Shown here piece by piece: positions 27,040 to 36,451 of a DNA stretch of 64,000 nucleotides. The translations under genes were made by a program, and so were the position numbers. Location: NCBI GenBank assembly GCA_020631355.1, contig JAHDHL010000001.1:297616-361615 (forward strand), read 5' to 3'. Every line of letters starts with the position of its first letter. Position 1 is the first letter of the stretch. The notes under the pieces are model-generated. The model ran no database searches and was not told the DNA's origin. It saw only the letters and a program-made list of their open reading frames with translations. This stretch comes from Saprospiraceae bacterium. Its GTDB lineage: Bacteria; Bacteroidota; Bacteroidia; Chitinophagales; Saprospiraceae.

Positions 27040-27987
27040 TCAGAAAAGCTGTTGTAATCTATCCAGAATGACCTTTGACAACTTATACTTCGATTCTTGG
27101 GTCCATCCTGCTACATGAGGGGTAAGGATTACATTATTCATACGGTATAATTTTGAATAAAGTTGCTGTTCGTCCTCTGAAAAAGTATGTGGTTTTTCAT
27201 TTTCAAAAACATCCAGACAAGCCCCTTTCAAATATCCGGATTCTAGTGCTTTCAATATTTCCTCGGTATGGACAATCCCTCCTCTAGATGTATTGATGAG
27301 TATCCATTCTCTCTTACACTTATGGATAAATTCCTCATTCACCATATGTCGCGTCTCACGATTCAATGGCAAATGAAAAGATATGATATCAGCCTTGGAC
27401 CTGATTTCATCCAATGTGGATTCCTGTATATGAGGGAAAGGATGTGTATAATCCGACTTGTACTTATCGTAAGCCAGAACATTCATTTCCAGACCTGCCA
27501 ATTTTTTCCCAAAGGTGCTTCCTGTGTGCCCAAAACCTACGAGGCCTATCGTCTTGCCCTGTAATTCAAAGCCGCGGTTCTTTTCCCTATCCCAATGCAA
27601 ATCCCTGACTTCCTTATCCGCCTGAATCAATTTATTGGCCAATGCCAATAACATACCTAGTGCATGTTCAGCAACAGCATTCCGATTCCCTTGAGGAGAA
27701 TTGATAACATGTATTCCTTTCTGTCGGGCATAATCCTGATCTATGATTTCCATTCCCGAGCCCAACCTGGCGATGAACTTCAACTGATTCGCCTTATCGA
27801 ATAATGACTGGTCGGCAATAATCTTGCTGTTCACCACCAAACCACTATAAGTTGATATTATTCCGTGGACTTCCTCCAACGTAATCTCGGGTCTATATTC
27901 ATAAGAGAAACCCAAGGACTCCAACCCCTCTAACATAACGGGATGTACTCCATCGGTCACCAAGACCTTACCATTGTCCTTTTTCAT
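27040..27987 (-). CDS. D-isomer specific 2-hydroxyacid dehydrogenase
   Basis: A 315-residue NAD-dependent dehydrogenase related to phosphoglycerate dehydrogenase SerA. The substrate domain contains LARLGSGMEIIDQDYARQKG and VINSPQGNRNAVAEHALGML. The Rossmann motif is VGFGHTGSTFG, and the catalytic Arg, Glu and His appear in NTSRGGIVHTEEI, LDVFENE and TPHVAGWT. The ATG at 27987 is chosen over a TTG twelve codons upstream because KVLVTDGVHP is the normal start. It lacks a C-terminal ACT domain, so it is a short SerA-type enzyme. The substrate may be 3-phosphoglycerate but is not proven, and no serC is adjacent. Confidence 0.87.
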   Translation of the reverse strand: MKKDNGKVLVTDGVHPVMLEGLESLGFSYEYRPEITLEEVHGIISTYSGLVVNSKIIADQSLFDKANQLKFIARLGSGMEIIDQDYARQKGIHVINSPQGNRNAVAEHALGMLLALANKLIQADKEVRDLHWDREKNRGFELQGKTIGLVGFGHTGSTFGKKLAGLEMNVLAYDKYKSDYTHPFPHIQESTLDEIRSKADIISFHLPLNRETRHMVNEEFIHKCKREWILINTSRGGIVHTEEILKALESGYLKGACLDVFENEKPHTFSEDEQQLYSKLYRMNNVILTPHVAGWTQESKYKLSKVILDRLQQLF

Positions 27988-28118
27988 TCTGTCTAAGTTA
28001 GTAGCTTTAATATTTTCCTCCAAGAAGGTTAATCATCACTAAAACATTCCTTATTGGGAAAGCGTTACTTACCTTTAACCACACCTTACCCACCTTTTAA
28101 GTTCAAATTATTATCATC

Positions 28119-28766
28119 ATGAACATGAATTTGTCTGATATTGAAATCAAGAAGGAGTTAGCCAATAGTATTACCCACTTCTTTGGTTTTCTGTTTGGTG
28201 TGGTCTGCATACCTATCCTTATTTCATATTCTGCTTCTACGGATAATACCGCTGCGATTGTTGGAGCGAGTATTTTTGGTTTTTCCTTTCTGATGGTTTA
28301 TGGATTTTCAACATTATACCACAGTATTAACCATCCAAAGGTTAAGCATGTAATGAAGACCTTGGATCATATCAGCATCTACTTTATGATTGCGGGAAGC
28401 TATACGCCTTTCATACTGCTATTCCTTTTTAATTCTTCGGGATTCACACTCTTATCCATACTGTGGGGATTAACGCTTCTGGGAATCATATTCAAGATAT
28501 TCTTTGTTAAGAAATTCAATATCCTATCTACCATCATTTACTTGGCGATGGGTTGGTTAGTGGTGGCATATCCCACAGGATTGTTGGATGCTGTTCCTTA
28601 TGAGACGTTCGTCATGATTGCTGCCGGTGGTGTTTCCTATTCGTTGGGTGTCATTTTTTACCTGTGGAAAAAACTAACCTATCACCATGCCATATGGCAC
28701 CTATTTGTTTTGGGAGGTAGTATTTGCCACTATGTGGCTGTTTTGCTGGCTATCAACTGCGGATAA
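28119..28766 (+). CDS. Hemolysin III family / PAQR membrane protein
   Basis: A 215-residue seven-helix protein of the YqfA/hemolysin III (PAQR) family. The zinc-ligand pattern is kept: ANSITHFFGF in the first helix region, a LYHS motif (STLYHSINHPK), and HAIWHLFVLGGSICHY near the C-terminus. Homologous eukaryotic adiponectin-type receptors are thought to be zinc-dependent ceramidases; bacterial function is not established. Its stop TAA overlaps the ATG of the next membrane protein by one base, so the two are translationally coupled. Confidence 0.9.
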   Translation: MNMNLSDIEIKKELANSITHFFGFLFGVVCIPILISYSASTDNTAAIVGASIFGFSFLMVYGFSTLYHSINHPKVKHVMKTLDHISIYFMIAGSYTPFILLFLFNSSGFTLLSILWGLTLLGIIFKIFFVKKFNILSTIIYLAMGWLVVAYPTGLLDAVPYETFVMIAAGGVSYSLGVIFYLWKKLTYHHAIWHLFVLGGSICHYVAVLLAINCG

Positions 28767-29482
28767 TGCTTTCTTCCTATCATTTCAGAAGAGGGGCCAT
28801 GCTAATGGGTGTACTGGGTGGATTACAATTCTTCCTACTCACCATTATTGCCATGTTCTGTTACCCCGGAGGTACAATTGAGAATCCGGATGCGGTGCAT
28901 TATCTATTTCTGGAGAATTTCTTTTCAGACTTGGGTCGTACCAAGGATTTCAACGGGGGTTCCAATAGCACTTCATATATCATATTCACCATAAGTCTAT
29001 GCTTCGAGGGAATAGCCACCCTGATACTGTTCCTGGGTTTATCTAGGATATTCCCAGCAGACGCCCGGTTTAGATTTTGGAATATTATCATGGTTCTGTT
29101 CGGATTTCTGGCAGGGTTAGGTCTGATGGGTGTGGCATTCACTCCCTGGGATTTGATGAAACCCACGCACATTACCTTTGTCAATGTGGCTTTTTGTTCC
29201 TTATTGGTGGCTATTCTCATAGCCATCCGTAGGATTTTCGCCACTGATTATATCCCAAACCTATATGCCAAAGTACTTTCGTTCATTTGCATATTCCTGT
29301 TCGCATATGTTTTCATTCTCTTTTTCGGGCCTGACCCCAAAGCTTCCAAACAAGCATTACTCATTCAGGTTATTAGTCAAAAAATCATAGTTTACCTCCT
29401 CATTTTCGGAATCACATTCCTCAGTTGGGGAACTTTCAGAATCCTAGGGAAAGAGAACGTCAATCCTATTGATAACAAATAG
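28766..29482 (+). CDS. DUF998-like multi-pass membrane protein
   Basis: A 238-residue membrane protein with six or so hydrophobic helices (MGVLGGLQFFLLTIIAMFCY, FTISLCFEGIATLILFLGLS, IIMVLFGFLAGLGLMGVAFT). The pattern NFFSDLGRTKDFNGGSNSTS followed by GVAFTPWDL resembles DUF998 proteins. The start at 28766 gives the stop-start overlap TAATG with the hemolysin III-like gene; a longer upstream frame would lie inside that gene. Function is unknown. Confidence 0.8.
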   Translation: MLSSYHFRRGAMLMGVLGGLQFFLLTIIAMFCYPGGTIENPDAVHYLFLENFFSDLGRTKDFNGGSNSTSYIIFTISLCFEGIATLILFLGLSRIFPADARFRFWNIIMVLFGFLAGLGLMGVAFTPWDLMKPTHITFVNVAFCSLLVAILIAIRRIFATDYIPNLYAKVLSFICIFLFAYVFILFFGPDPKASKQALLIQVISQKIIVYLLIFGITFLSWGTFRILGKENVNPIDNK

Positions 29483-29791
29483 GTTAACTCATTCCAATAC
29501 TTGTTTGACAACCTATTTTTTCACAATCGATGTGCTTTTTATATAAAATCATATTGTGACATCGGTATTAGTGCATCTACAGTAGGAAAAATGTGTATTG
29601 ATTTTTTATTTTCATCAAAAAATTAACGTCCTTTGTAAGAATCCGAGAATGTTTTTCCATTCCCATTAGAATTCATTGATTTTTATTGGTTTAAACATAG
29701 TTTTCCTATGGTTGGAATATCTTTCGGATGTCTATACTTGACAAGGAGAATTTTACATTAGAACATACAGCAAAACGAGGTTTTAGGATAT
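29483..29791 (+). other. Leader region of the mreB operon
   Basis: 309 nt of AT-rich sequence before mreB with no convincing gene. It contains a small hairpin CATAG/CTATG near 29697-29711 and a TCCTTTG at about 29630 that only partly matches a -7 element. No complete promoter could be placed. Confidence 0.4.
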
Positions 29792-30823
29792 ATGGGGTTA
29801 TTTAATTTTTTCAAGAGAGAGATTGCCATTGATTTGGGCACAGCTAACACCCTCATCATCGAGGATGGAAAGGTCATCGTGGATGAGCCTTCCATCGTAG
29901 CAATGGACAGACGAACTAACCATGTAATAGCTGTGGGTAGGAAAGCGATGCAAATGCATGGTAAGACCCACGAAAATATAAAGACCATCAGACCCTTAAG
30001 GGATGGAGTTATTGCCGATTTTCAAGCTGCTGAAAGCATGATTGAGGGAATGATTAACATGATGGAGGCCAAGAAGAAATTATTCAGTTATATGAAGATG
30101 GTAATCTGTATTCCATCAGGCATAACAGAAGTAGAGAAAAGGGCCGTATTTGATTCAGCTGATCATGTTGATTCCAAGGAAACATATCTGATTCATGAAC
30201 CGATGGCTGCTGCCTTGGGTATTGGCTTGGATGTGGAAGAACCTGTGGGTAACATGATTATTGATATAGGAGGGGGAACCACTGAGATTGCAGTTATCGC
30301 ACTATCCGGTATTGTATGTGATCAATCCATCAGGATTGCAGGTGATGAATTCACCATGGATATCATGAATTACATGAAACGCCAGCACAATATCCTCATC
30401 GGTGAGAGAACAGCGGAGCAAATCAAAATCAATGCTGGTTCAGCACTCCATGACCTTGAAACTCCACCGGAGGATTATCCTGTGAATGGTCGGGACCTTA
30501 TGACGGGTATCCCAAAACAAATCAAGGTATCGTACGGAGAAATTGCACACGCTCTGGACAAATCCATTTCAAAGATTGAGGATGCCGTATTGAAAGCTTT
30601 GGAGAATACTCCACCGGAATTGGCTTCTGATATTTACAAGACCGGATTATACCTTACAGGAGGAGGTGCACTATTGAGAGGTTTGGATAAGAGAATCAGT
30701 CAAAAGACGAAGCTCCCTGTCCATGTAGCAGAAGATCCATTGAGAGCTGTTGTTAGGGGAACCGGCATCGCACTCAAGAATACAGATAAGTTTTCGTTCT
30801 TGATTGACCGAAAAAGTATCTAA
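29792..30823 (+). CDS. mreB: Rod shape-determining protein MreB
   Basis: A 343-residue actin-like ATPase that organises cell-wall elongation. The phosphate-1 motif IDLGTANTLI begins at residue 9, the VVDEPSIVA segment follows, and the phosphate-2 motif IIDIGGGTTEIAVIALSG and adenosine loop LYLTGGGALLRGLDK are intact. The amphipathic N-terminus MGLFNFFKRE, a membrane-binding feature, is present. It is the first gene of an mreB-mreC-mreD-mrdA run with short spacing. Confidence 0.97.
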   Translation: MGLFNFFKREIAIDLGTANTLIIEDGKVIVDEPSIVAMDRRTNHVIAVGRKAMQMHGKTHENIKTIRPLRDGVIADFQAAESMIEGMINMMEAKKKLFSYMKMVICIPSGITEVEKRAVFDSADHVDSKETYLIHEPMAAALGIGLDVEEPVGNMIIDIGGGTTEIAVIALSGIVCDQSIRIAGDEFTMDIMNYMKRQHNILIGERTAEQIKINAGSALHDLETPPEDYPVNGRDLMTGIPKQIKVSYGEIAHALDKSISKIEDAVLKALENTPPELASDIYKTGLYLTGGGALLRGLDKRISQKTKLPVHVAEDPLRAVVRGTGIALKNTDKFSFLIDRKSI

Positions 30824-30900
30824 TACTACCAAAACTTAGGCCTAACTTAGAGAAACCGAGTTAGAATTCTTTATAAGATTATTCAACTTGTGTACGTGTA

Positions 30901-31731
30901 ATGCAGAACCTGATACAGTTATTATTAAGGTACAATGCCTTTTTCCTGTTTCTACTGTTACAGGTTATCTGTTTTACGTTGATTGTTCAGTTCAACAAGG
31001 AGCAAGCTGCTGTATTTACTGCAACTACCAATAGATTCTCTGGTAGATTCTACAATATCAAGGATAATGTAACCAAACACTTTTCCTTTGAAAGGGAAAA
31101 TAATCGTTTGGCAGAGGATAATGCCAGGTTATTCACGCAACTGGAAGAATCCAAATTCCACAATTTCATTGAGATAGATACTGCCAGTAATCCTGAATAT
31201 TTCCAACAATACGAATACACAGCTGCGAGAGCCATCAATAATTCCACTAATAAGGCCAACAACTACCTTACCATCAACAGGGGAAGAAGACATGGTATCA
31301 AGAAACACAATGGAGTCATTGGGGGAAATGGTATCGTCGGAATCGTACTGGGTGTATCCGATAGGTATGCCACAGTTATGTCCTTACTCCATCAACAAAC
31401 AAAGATTTCTGTACGAATCAAGAATAAGGGATACTTCGGTTCCATGGTCTGGTCTGGTAGTAACTCCAGCGAAATGAGTATAGATGCCATTCCTAGACAT
31501 GCACTCATTACAGAGGGGGATACGGTTATCACTAGTGGATATTCCAGCATTTTTCCCGGAGGAATGATGGTAGGTTTGGTCAAGAATGTAGAGGGTGTGA
31601 GTGGTTCGTCATTCCACAAGATAGATGTAGAGCTAACGGAAGACCTCAATAAGGTCCAACATGTGTATGTGGTAAGTAACCTATTCCAAGAAGAACAAAC
31701 ACAATTGGAAGAAGAACTGGAAGATGAATAA
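30901..31731 (+). CDS. mreC: Rod shape-determining protein MreC
   Basis: A 276-residue MreC with a single N-terminal membrane helix (FFLFLLLQVICFTLIVQF), a coiled coil (about 45-85, FERENNRLAEDNARLFTQLEE) and the periplasmic double beta-barrel containing NYLTINRGRRHGIKKHNGVI and GNGIVGIVLGVSDRYATVMSLL. It tethers MreB to the periplasmic wall-synthesis enzymes. An acidic C-terminal tail of repeated Glu follows. The gene overlaps mreD by 8 nt. Confidence 0.94.
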   Translation: MQNLIQLLLRYNAFFLFLLLQVICFTLIVQFNKEQAAVFTATTNRFSGRFYNIKDNVTKHFSFERENNRLAEDNARLFTQLEESKFHNFIEIDTASNPEYFQQYEYTAARAINNSTNKANNYLTINRGRRHGIKKHNGVIGGNGIVGIVLGVSDRYATVMSLLHQQTKISVRIKNKGYFGSMVWSGSNSSEMSIDAIPRHALITEGDTVITSGYSSIFPGGMMVGLVKNVEGVSGSSFHKIDVELTEDLNKVQHVYVVSNLFQEEQTQLEEELEDE

Positions 31732-32248
31732 TATCATATTAACCAATATCATGAGATTCATTGGACTTGTATTGCTTCAAGTCCTTGTTTTCCAGAATCT
31801 GAATTTTGGAGGGGATTCCATTATTGGTTATTTCCATTTCATCATTTATCCACTGTTTATTTTATTATTACCACATGACACTCCTCATTGGGCTTTGATC
31901 CTGTGCGGATTCTTCATCGGAATAACCGTGGATATATTCTATCCCTCTTATGGTGTTCATGCTTCGGCAGGTGTACTGACAGCTTTCCTAAGGCCCTTTG
32001 TACTCAAATTCCAAGAACCCAAGGGAGGTTATCCGCAAGGGCAGAGCCCTACAAGGTACAGATTGGGTACCATGCCCTATCTAAGATATGCCGCAACCAT
32101 GTTACTCATACATATATTATGGTATCATTCAATGGAATCATTCACCATAGCATATATTGATAAGATACTACTGCGCACAGTGATAAGTTTTCCGATATCA
32201 CTATCACTTATTACCATTCATGCATTCCTAATTAATCCGAAAAACTAA
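31724..32248 (+). CDS. mreD: Rod shape-determining protein MreD
   Basis: A 174-residue inner-membrane protein with about five hydrophobic helices (FIGLVLLQVLVFQNLNF, HFIIYPLFILLLP, LILCGFFIGITVDIFYPSYG). The short sequence, position between mreC and the PBP2 gene, and the GITVDIFY region support MreD, which is poorly conserved in sequence. Its start lies within the last codons of mreC and 5 nt separate it from mrdA. Confidence 0.88.
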   Translation: MNNIILTNIMRFIGLVLLQVLVFQNLNFGGDSIIGYFHFIIYPLFILLLPHDTPHWALILCGFFIGITVDIFYPSYGVHASAGVLTAFLRPFVLKFQEPKGGYPQGQSPTRYRLGTMPYLRYAATMLLIHILWYHSMESFTIAYIDKILLRTVISFPISLSLITIHAFLINPKN

Positions 32249-32253
32249 ATGCA

Positions 32254-34143
32254 ATGGCTAAGGAGGGTAATAATCAAAATAGGCAATACATTATCCGTGG
32301 ATTCTTTATCCTGATAGCGATAGCATTGGTAGGAAAGAGCTTCCAAATACAGGTTTTGGATTCATCCTATGCTGATACGGCAAGGGCTGTGGTAGTTTCG
32401 GATATCACCATTTATCCCTCAAGGGGACTGATTCTGGACCGCAAGGGAAAACTACTCGTGGCAAATAAGGCCATGTATGACCTGATGGTTATCTACAACC
32501 TCGTACAGGAGGATATGGATACCACCAAATTCTGCAACTTACTTAATATTTCCAAGGAAGCATTTATCGAGAATCTGGAAAAGGATTTCGATCATGATAA
32601 TAAGTATGACAGAAAAGTACCATTCCCCTTCCTAAAGAAAATATCATCTGAACAATATGCCAGATTCCAGGAAAGCATGTATGAATTTCCGGGTTTCTTC
32701 ATTCAAATGAGGAATGTAAGGAATTATCCTTTCCGAACAGGCGCTCATGTCCTTGGTTACGTCAACGAGGTCACCCAATCCCAGATAGAGGAGTCTGAGG
32801 AAAAATTTGCTAACGGAGAAGTAAATAGCAAATACGAAAGAGGGGATTATATCGGAGCGAAAGGATTGGAGTTGCAATACGAAGAACAACTCAAGGGGGT
32901 GAAAGGTGAGAAAAAGGTAATGAAGGATAATTTTGGGCGAATTGAGGGTGCCTGGCAGGATGGTTCTAGAGACAAGGACCCCATCTCCGGATATGATCTA
33001 CTTACAACCCTTGATGTGGATATACAATTATACGCAGAAGAATTAATGCGGAACAAGAGAGGAGGAGTCGTTGCCATAGAACCCAAGACAGGAGATATAC
33101 TGGCTATGGTCAGTACACCAACCTATGACCCTAATCTGCTTTCCATAAATCGTGATAGGGGACAGGCATTCAGTTATCTCGTAGCGGATACCCTAAGGCC
33201 GTTTTATGACCGTGCCCTAATGGCACAATATCCTCCGGGTTCTATCTTCAAAGCCATTACATCCTTAGTAGGCATGCATACAGGTGTGTGGAATGTGGAC
33301 CGTGGCGTAGGTTGCTCGGGAGGATATGATTATGGAGGTAGTAGAAGATTGGGTTGCCACGGACATGTATATCCGGGTGATTTGGTTACGGGTTTGCAGC
33401 ATTCCTGCAATTCCTATTATTGCCAATTATTCAGGGATGTCGTGGATCAGTACGGCTATAAGAATGCAGGAGAGGGATTGGATACCTTGATGAAATATGT
33501 CCGTAGATTCGGACTTGGTGACGAATTGGGTATCGACCTACCCAATGAGAAGCCCGGATTGATTCCCGATTCCAAGTATTATGATAATATCTACAAAAAG
33601 GGAAGTTGGAAATCCCCTACCATTATATCCGTAGCCATCGGACAGGGTGAGGTCCAGATGACGACCCTGCAAATGGCCAATGCAGCAGCAGCCATTGCCA
33701 ATAAGGGATGGTTCATTACTCCACACCTCGCCAAAGGATTCTATCAGGATGGAAAACCAGTGGACAACGAAAGAATTAATCTCAGTCGGTATGATACAGG
33801 GATTGCTCCTGAATTTTTCCAACCTGTCCATGATGGTATGGAGATGGCCGTTACGGCCGGTACAGCAAGAATGGCTAATGTACCATCCTTTACCTTATGC
33901 GGAAAAACCGGTACCTCTGAAAACAAAGGAAAGGACCATTCCGTCTTTTTCTGCTTTGCCCCAAAGGAAGATCCACAGATTGCCATTGCTGTTTTTGTTG
34001 AGAATGCAGGCTTCGGAGGATCATTTGCGGCACCTATTGCCAGTCTAATTGCCGAGAAGTACCTCAATGATGGTGAAATAGATGAGTCCAGAATATGGAT
34101 TGAGGAAAGAATGTTGGACTCAAATCTGTTACAGGCCAAGTAG
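32254..34143 (+). CDS. mrdA: Penicillin-binding protein 2 (elongation transpeptidase)
   Basis: A 629-residue class B PBP with an N-terminal membrane anchor (YIIRGFFILIAIALVGKSFQ), a dimerisation region (about 40-240) with ITIYPSRGLILDRKG, and a transpeptidase domain. The active-site motifs are all present: Ser330-X-X-Lys333 (SIFK), Ser384-Cys-Asn386, and Lys551-Thr-Gly. It cross-links peptidoglycan during cell elongation. It closes the mre run; rodA (mrdB), its usual partner and glycosyltransferase, is not next to it here. Confidence 0.95.
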   Translation: MAKEGNNQNRQYIIRGFFILIAIALVGKSFQIQVLDSSYADTARAVVVSDITIYPSRGLILDRKGKLLVANKAMYDLMVIYNLVQEDMDTTKFCNLLNISKEAFIENLEKDFDHDNKYDRKVPFPFLKKISSEQYARFQESMYEFPGFFIQMRNVRNYPFRTGAHVLGYVNEVTQSQIEESEEKFANGEVNSKYERGDYIGAKGLELQYEEQLKGVKGEKKVMKDNFGRIEGAWQDGSRDKDPISGYDLLTTLDVDIQLYAEELMRNKRGGVVAIEPKTGDILAMVSTPTYDPNLLSINRDRGQAFSYLVADTLRPFYDRALMAQYPPGSIFKAITSLVGMHTGVWNVDRGVGCSGGYDYGGSRRLGCHGHVYPGDLVTGLQHSCNSYYCQLFRDVVDQYGYKNAGEGLDTLMKYVRRFGLGDELGIDLPNEKPGLIPDSKYYDNIYKKGSWKSPTIISVAIGQGEVQMTTLQMANAAAAIANKGWFITPHLAKGFYQDGKPVDNERINLSRYDTGIAPEFFQPVHDGMEMAVTAGTARMANVPSFTLCGKTGTSENKGKDHSVFFCFAPKEDPQIAIAVFVENAGFGGSFAAPIASLIAEKYLNDGEIDESRIWIEERMLDSNLLQAK

Positions 34144-34400
34144 AGAGCCGTGACTGCTCAATCTTTCATATTGCCACCTACCTAATGTGTTCGATATTTT
34201 TTTACTGAAAAATAGCATTTTATATATTTAATTTTATCGTATTGGAATAATTCTTGTTTAAACATATATGAACTGAATATTATAAAGCACTAAGTTTCGT
34301 TGTCACAGAAAATTATTTCCCCTGCGTTGATAGGGCTGATTTTTGAAATGATATTGCTGTACACGAGCATAGCAAATAACTTATTTCATAAATGTTAGAC

Positions 34401-35057
34401 ATGAGAAAATTTACCTTGACTTTAATCACTCCCCTGATTGCCTTAATAACCTTAAAGGCTGATTGCACTTTCGAATCTTTCGTTATCGGAGAGGAATTCA
34501 CGATTGGTAATATGCTAGTCTGGACAACTTCCTCTGAGGTTGATAACAAACAATTCATCATTGAAAAATCAATTGATGGAATGGAATATGACATTATCGG
34601 AGAAGTAAATGCCAATGGCAACTCTGAGGATGAGAATACTTACCGTTACATGGACTTGGATGCCAGGAAAGGTACTTCATACTATAGAATCAAGCAGATT
34701 GATTTTGATGGTGACTTCAGTTATTCTCAAACTGCATTTGTAAATAAGTCTACAGACAATGATTTCATGATTGCTTCCATCAATAATCCATTGAATAGCG
34801 AATCCGTAAATATTACCATTGATTTCATCAAGGATATGGAATTGACTTATTCCATTAAGGATATGAAAGGAGATGTGCTCCAAGAGGATATCATGAATGC
34901 AACTGCTGGGTTACAAAACGTAGATTTTGATTTAACCAGTTATCCTAATGGTTCTTACAAGTTGTTCTTGCAGTCAGGTGATGAGATAGAAACCATCACA
35001 ATCAAGAAGTTGATGTCTGCTGAGGATTCAAAAGTTCCTGTGGCTAACAAGGATTAA
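34401..35057 (+). CDS. Exported FnIII-like protein with T9SS-type C-terminal region
   Basis: A 218-residue exported protein (ATG at 34401; an ATG three codons upstream is also possible). The signal peptide is MRKFTLTLITPLIALITLKA. The middle carries the Bacteroidota fibronectin-like signature EVDNKQFIIEKSIDGMEYD followed by YYRIKQIDFDGDFSYS, usually found in T9SS cargo just before the sorting domain. The last 80 residues have a sorting-domain-like arrangement (YSIKDMKGDVLQ, LTSYPNGSYKLFL), but the canonical YPNP start is missing. A rho-independent terminator follows. Role unknown; secretion is inferred. Confidence 0.75.
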   Translation: MRKFTLTLITPLIALITLKADCTFESFVIGEEFTIGNMLVWTTSSEVDNKQFIIEKSIDGMEYDIIGEVNANGNSEDENTYRYMDLDARKGTSYYRIKQIDFDGDFSYSQTAFVNKSTDNDFMIASINNPLNSESVNITIDFIKDMELTYSIKDMKGDVLQEDIMNATAGLQNVDFDLTSYPNGSYKLFLQSGDEIETITIKKLMSAEDSKVPVANKD

Positions 35058-35084
35058 TGAAATGATAAATAAGGTGTTTCAATG

Positions 35085-35118
35085 AAAGGCTTCAACCGAA
35101 TGGTTGAAGCCTTTTTTT
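35085..35118 (+). terminator. Rho-independent terminator
   Basis: A 13-bp stem (35085-35097 with 35102-35114), GAAT loop, and a run of seven T residues, 28 nt past the upstream stop. Confidence 0.9.
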
Positions 35119-35390
35119 ATTCCATATCAAATAAGAATGTATCGGAATCCCTTCTTACAATCCATTCCAAATCATCCCGTAGATCCTTACGATAGAGCGT
35201 CCTAAAGCACCATCATTAATACTTTCATTGGTTTGGTACATCTCTTTCCTCTCATATTTACAATTGAAAATCTGGCAATGAACGTAACCTATATAACTTC
35301 ACCCTGAATTACGTCCATCTGTAAATAATTTGAATATTACCCCCATTCATCAAGAAAATCCAGTTATCATATCATGAAAGGGAATACAAT
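35119..35390. other. Intergenic region between convergent units
   Basis: About 270 nt between two terminators. No complete gene is seen. On the minus strand, 35117-35212 is an open stretch ending in TAA that would read like protein (LYRKDLRDDLEWIVRRDS), but it has no start codon or upstream continuation. It may be a remnant of a lost gene. Confidence 0.35.
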
Positions 35391-35428
35391 ACAAAAGGGC
35401 CTGACAATAATTTGTCAGGCCCTTTTGT
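35391..35428. terminator. Strong terminator hairpin after the Omp28-like gene
   Basis: Perfect 17-bp stem (35391-35407 with 35412-35428) with loop TAAT and GC-rich core, lying 24 nt past the leftward Omp28-like stop. Confidence 0.85.
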
Positions 35429-35452
35429 CCATTTATGATAAGTTCTAACTTA

Positions 35453-36286
35453 TTAGTTCTCTATCGTCGATGTAGCACTTTGGTAGACTTCCTTCTCTGT
35501 AGAACTATGAATATAAGCAACCACATGGCAATTGCTTACATTCCAATCAGCTGGAAGTGTCGTGGAGAATGTCTGTGTACCTGAATCACCTGCGTTTGTT
35601 GTACCTGTATATGCATCACCAAGTGGGTTACTGATGGCATCCCTGAATACATGCTTGTGCTTATAATCAGGATTCACCTCATCATCCGGCATCAATTGTA
35701 CGTCAACAATATTATCCTCAGTAATAATTACGGTTACCAACAATGGTTCAGAAATGGTTTCGATGAAATCGAAGTTCACTGTAATATCCAAACTCCTATT
35801 TGTTCCATTATAACTCTTATCAATATCGACTTCCACCATTAGCGGACTAAGTAATTGCTCTGCGATATATCCTGCCCATTGATTCTTTTCTACAATCAGA
35901 CCAGGTGCCCCATCGAATAACTTCCTATCAATCGTGGCGGCTGGCCAACCAGCGGCTGGGCCCAAGGCATTCTCTATGGCCGTACCATCAGCTGTTCTGA
36001 AATCATTCAAACTATTCGGATATGGATTGGAAAAGAAACCAGAATGGATGGAAACAGGCACCAACTGTTCTCCGTAAGTTTCCACCAGTGTTTCAATCAA
36101 TTCACTTCCCAAAGGACAGTTCTTACATTTCACACCCGTGAATTCTTCTATGATTACCCGCTTTACTTGGTCACCACCGCCTCCGACGTTTCCGCCACCT
36201 CCGACATTCAGGGTAGGTCCAATCTCCTCACACGAATGGAAAAGGAACAAGGAAAGGAAAATGGTGAATAATGCTATTTTTTTCAT
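35453..36286 (-). CDS. Omp28-related lipoprotein
   Basis: A 277-residue lipoprotein with signal MKKIALFTIFLSLFLFHSC and acylated cysteine, then a Gly-rich linker (LNVGGGGNVGGGGD). The mature domain starts RVIIEEFTGVKCKNCPLG, a thioredoxin-like strand with a CxxC-type pair, and continues with VPVSIHSGFFSNPYPNSLNDFRT, matching Omp28-family outer-membrane lipoproteins of Bacteroidota. A C-terminal beta-rich domain (ISEPLLVTVIITEDNIVDVQ) follows. Its function is not established; a redox or binding role is suggested by the fold. Confidence 0.85.
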   Translation of the reverse strand: MKKIALFTIFLSLFLFHSCEEIGPTLNVGGGGNVGGGGDQVKRVIIEEFTGVKCKNCPLGSELIETLVETYGEQLVPVSIHSGFFSNPYPNSLNDFRTADGTAIENALGPAAGWPAATIDRKLFDGAPGLIVEKNQWAGYIAEQLLSPLMVEVDIDKSYNGTNRSLDITVNFDFIETISEPLLVTVIITEDNIVDVQLMPDDEVNPDYKHKHVFRDAISNPLGDAYTGTTNAGDSGTQTFSTTLPADWNVSNCHVVAYIHSSTEKEVYQSATSTIEN

Positions 36287-36451
36287 ATTCCTATGATTTT
36301 AATCAATTGATGGTTAAGATTAGAATTGCTGAATATACTATCGTGTGGTATGATTCATACAGATAGTATACATTGTAAAAATAGCAAATTCATCATAATG
36401 ATGAATACCTTTTACATGCGGCTGTACCATAATTGACAAATCTAGTTGTGG

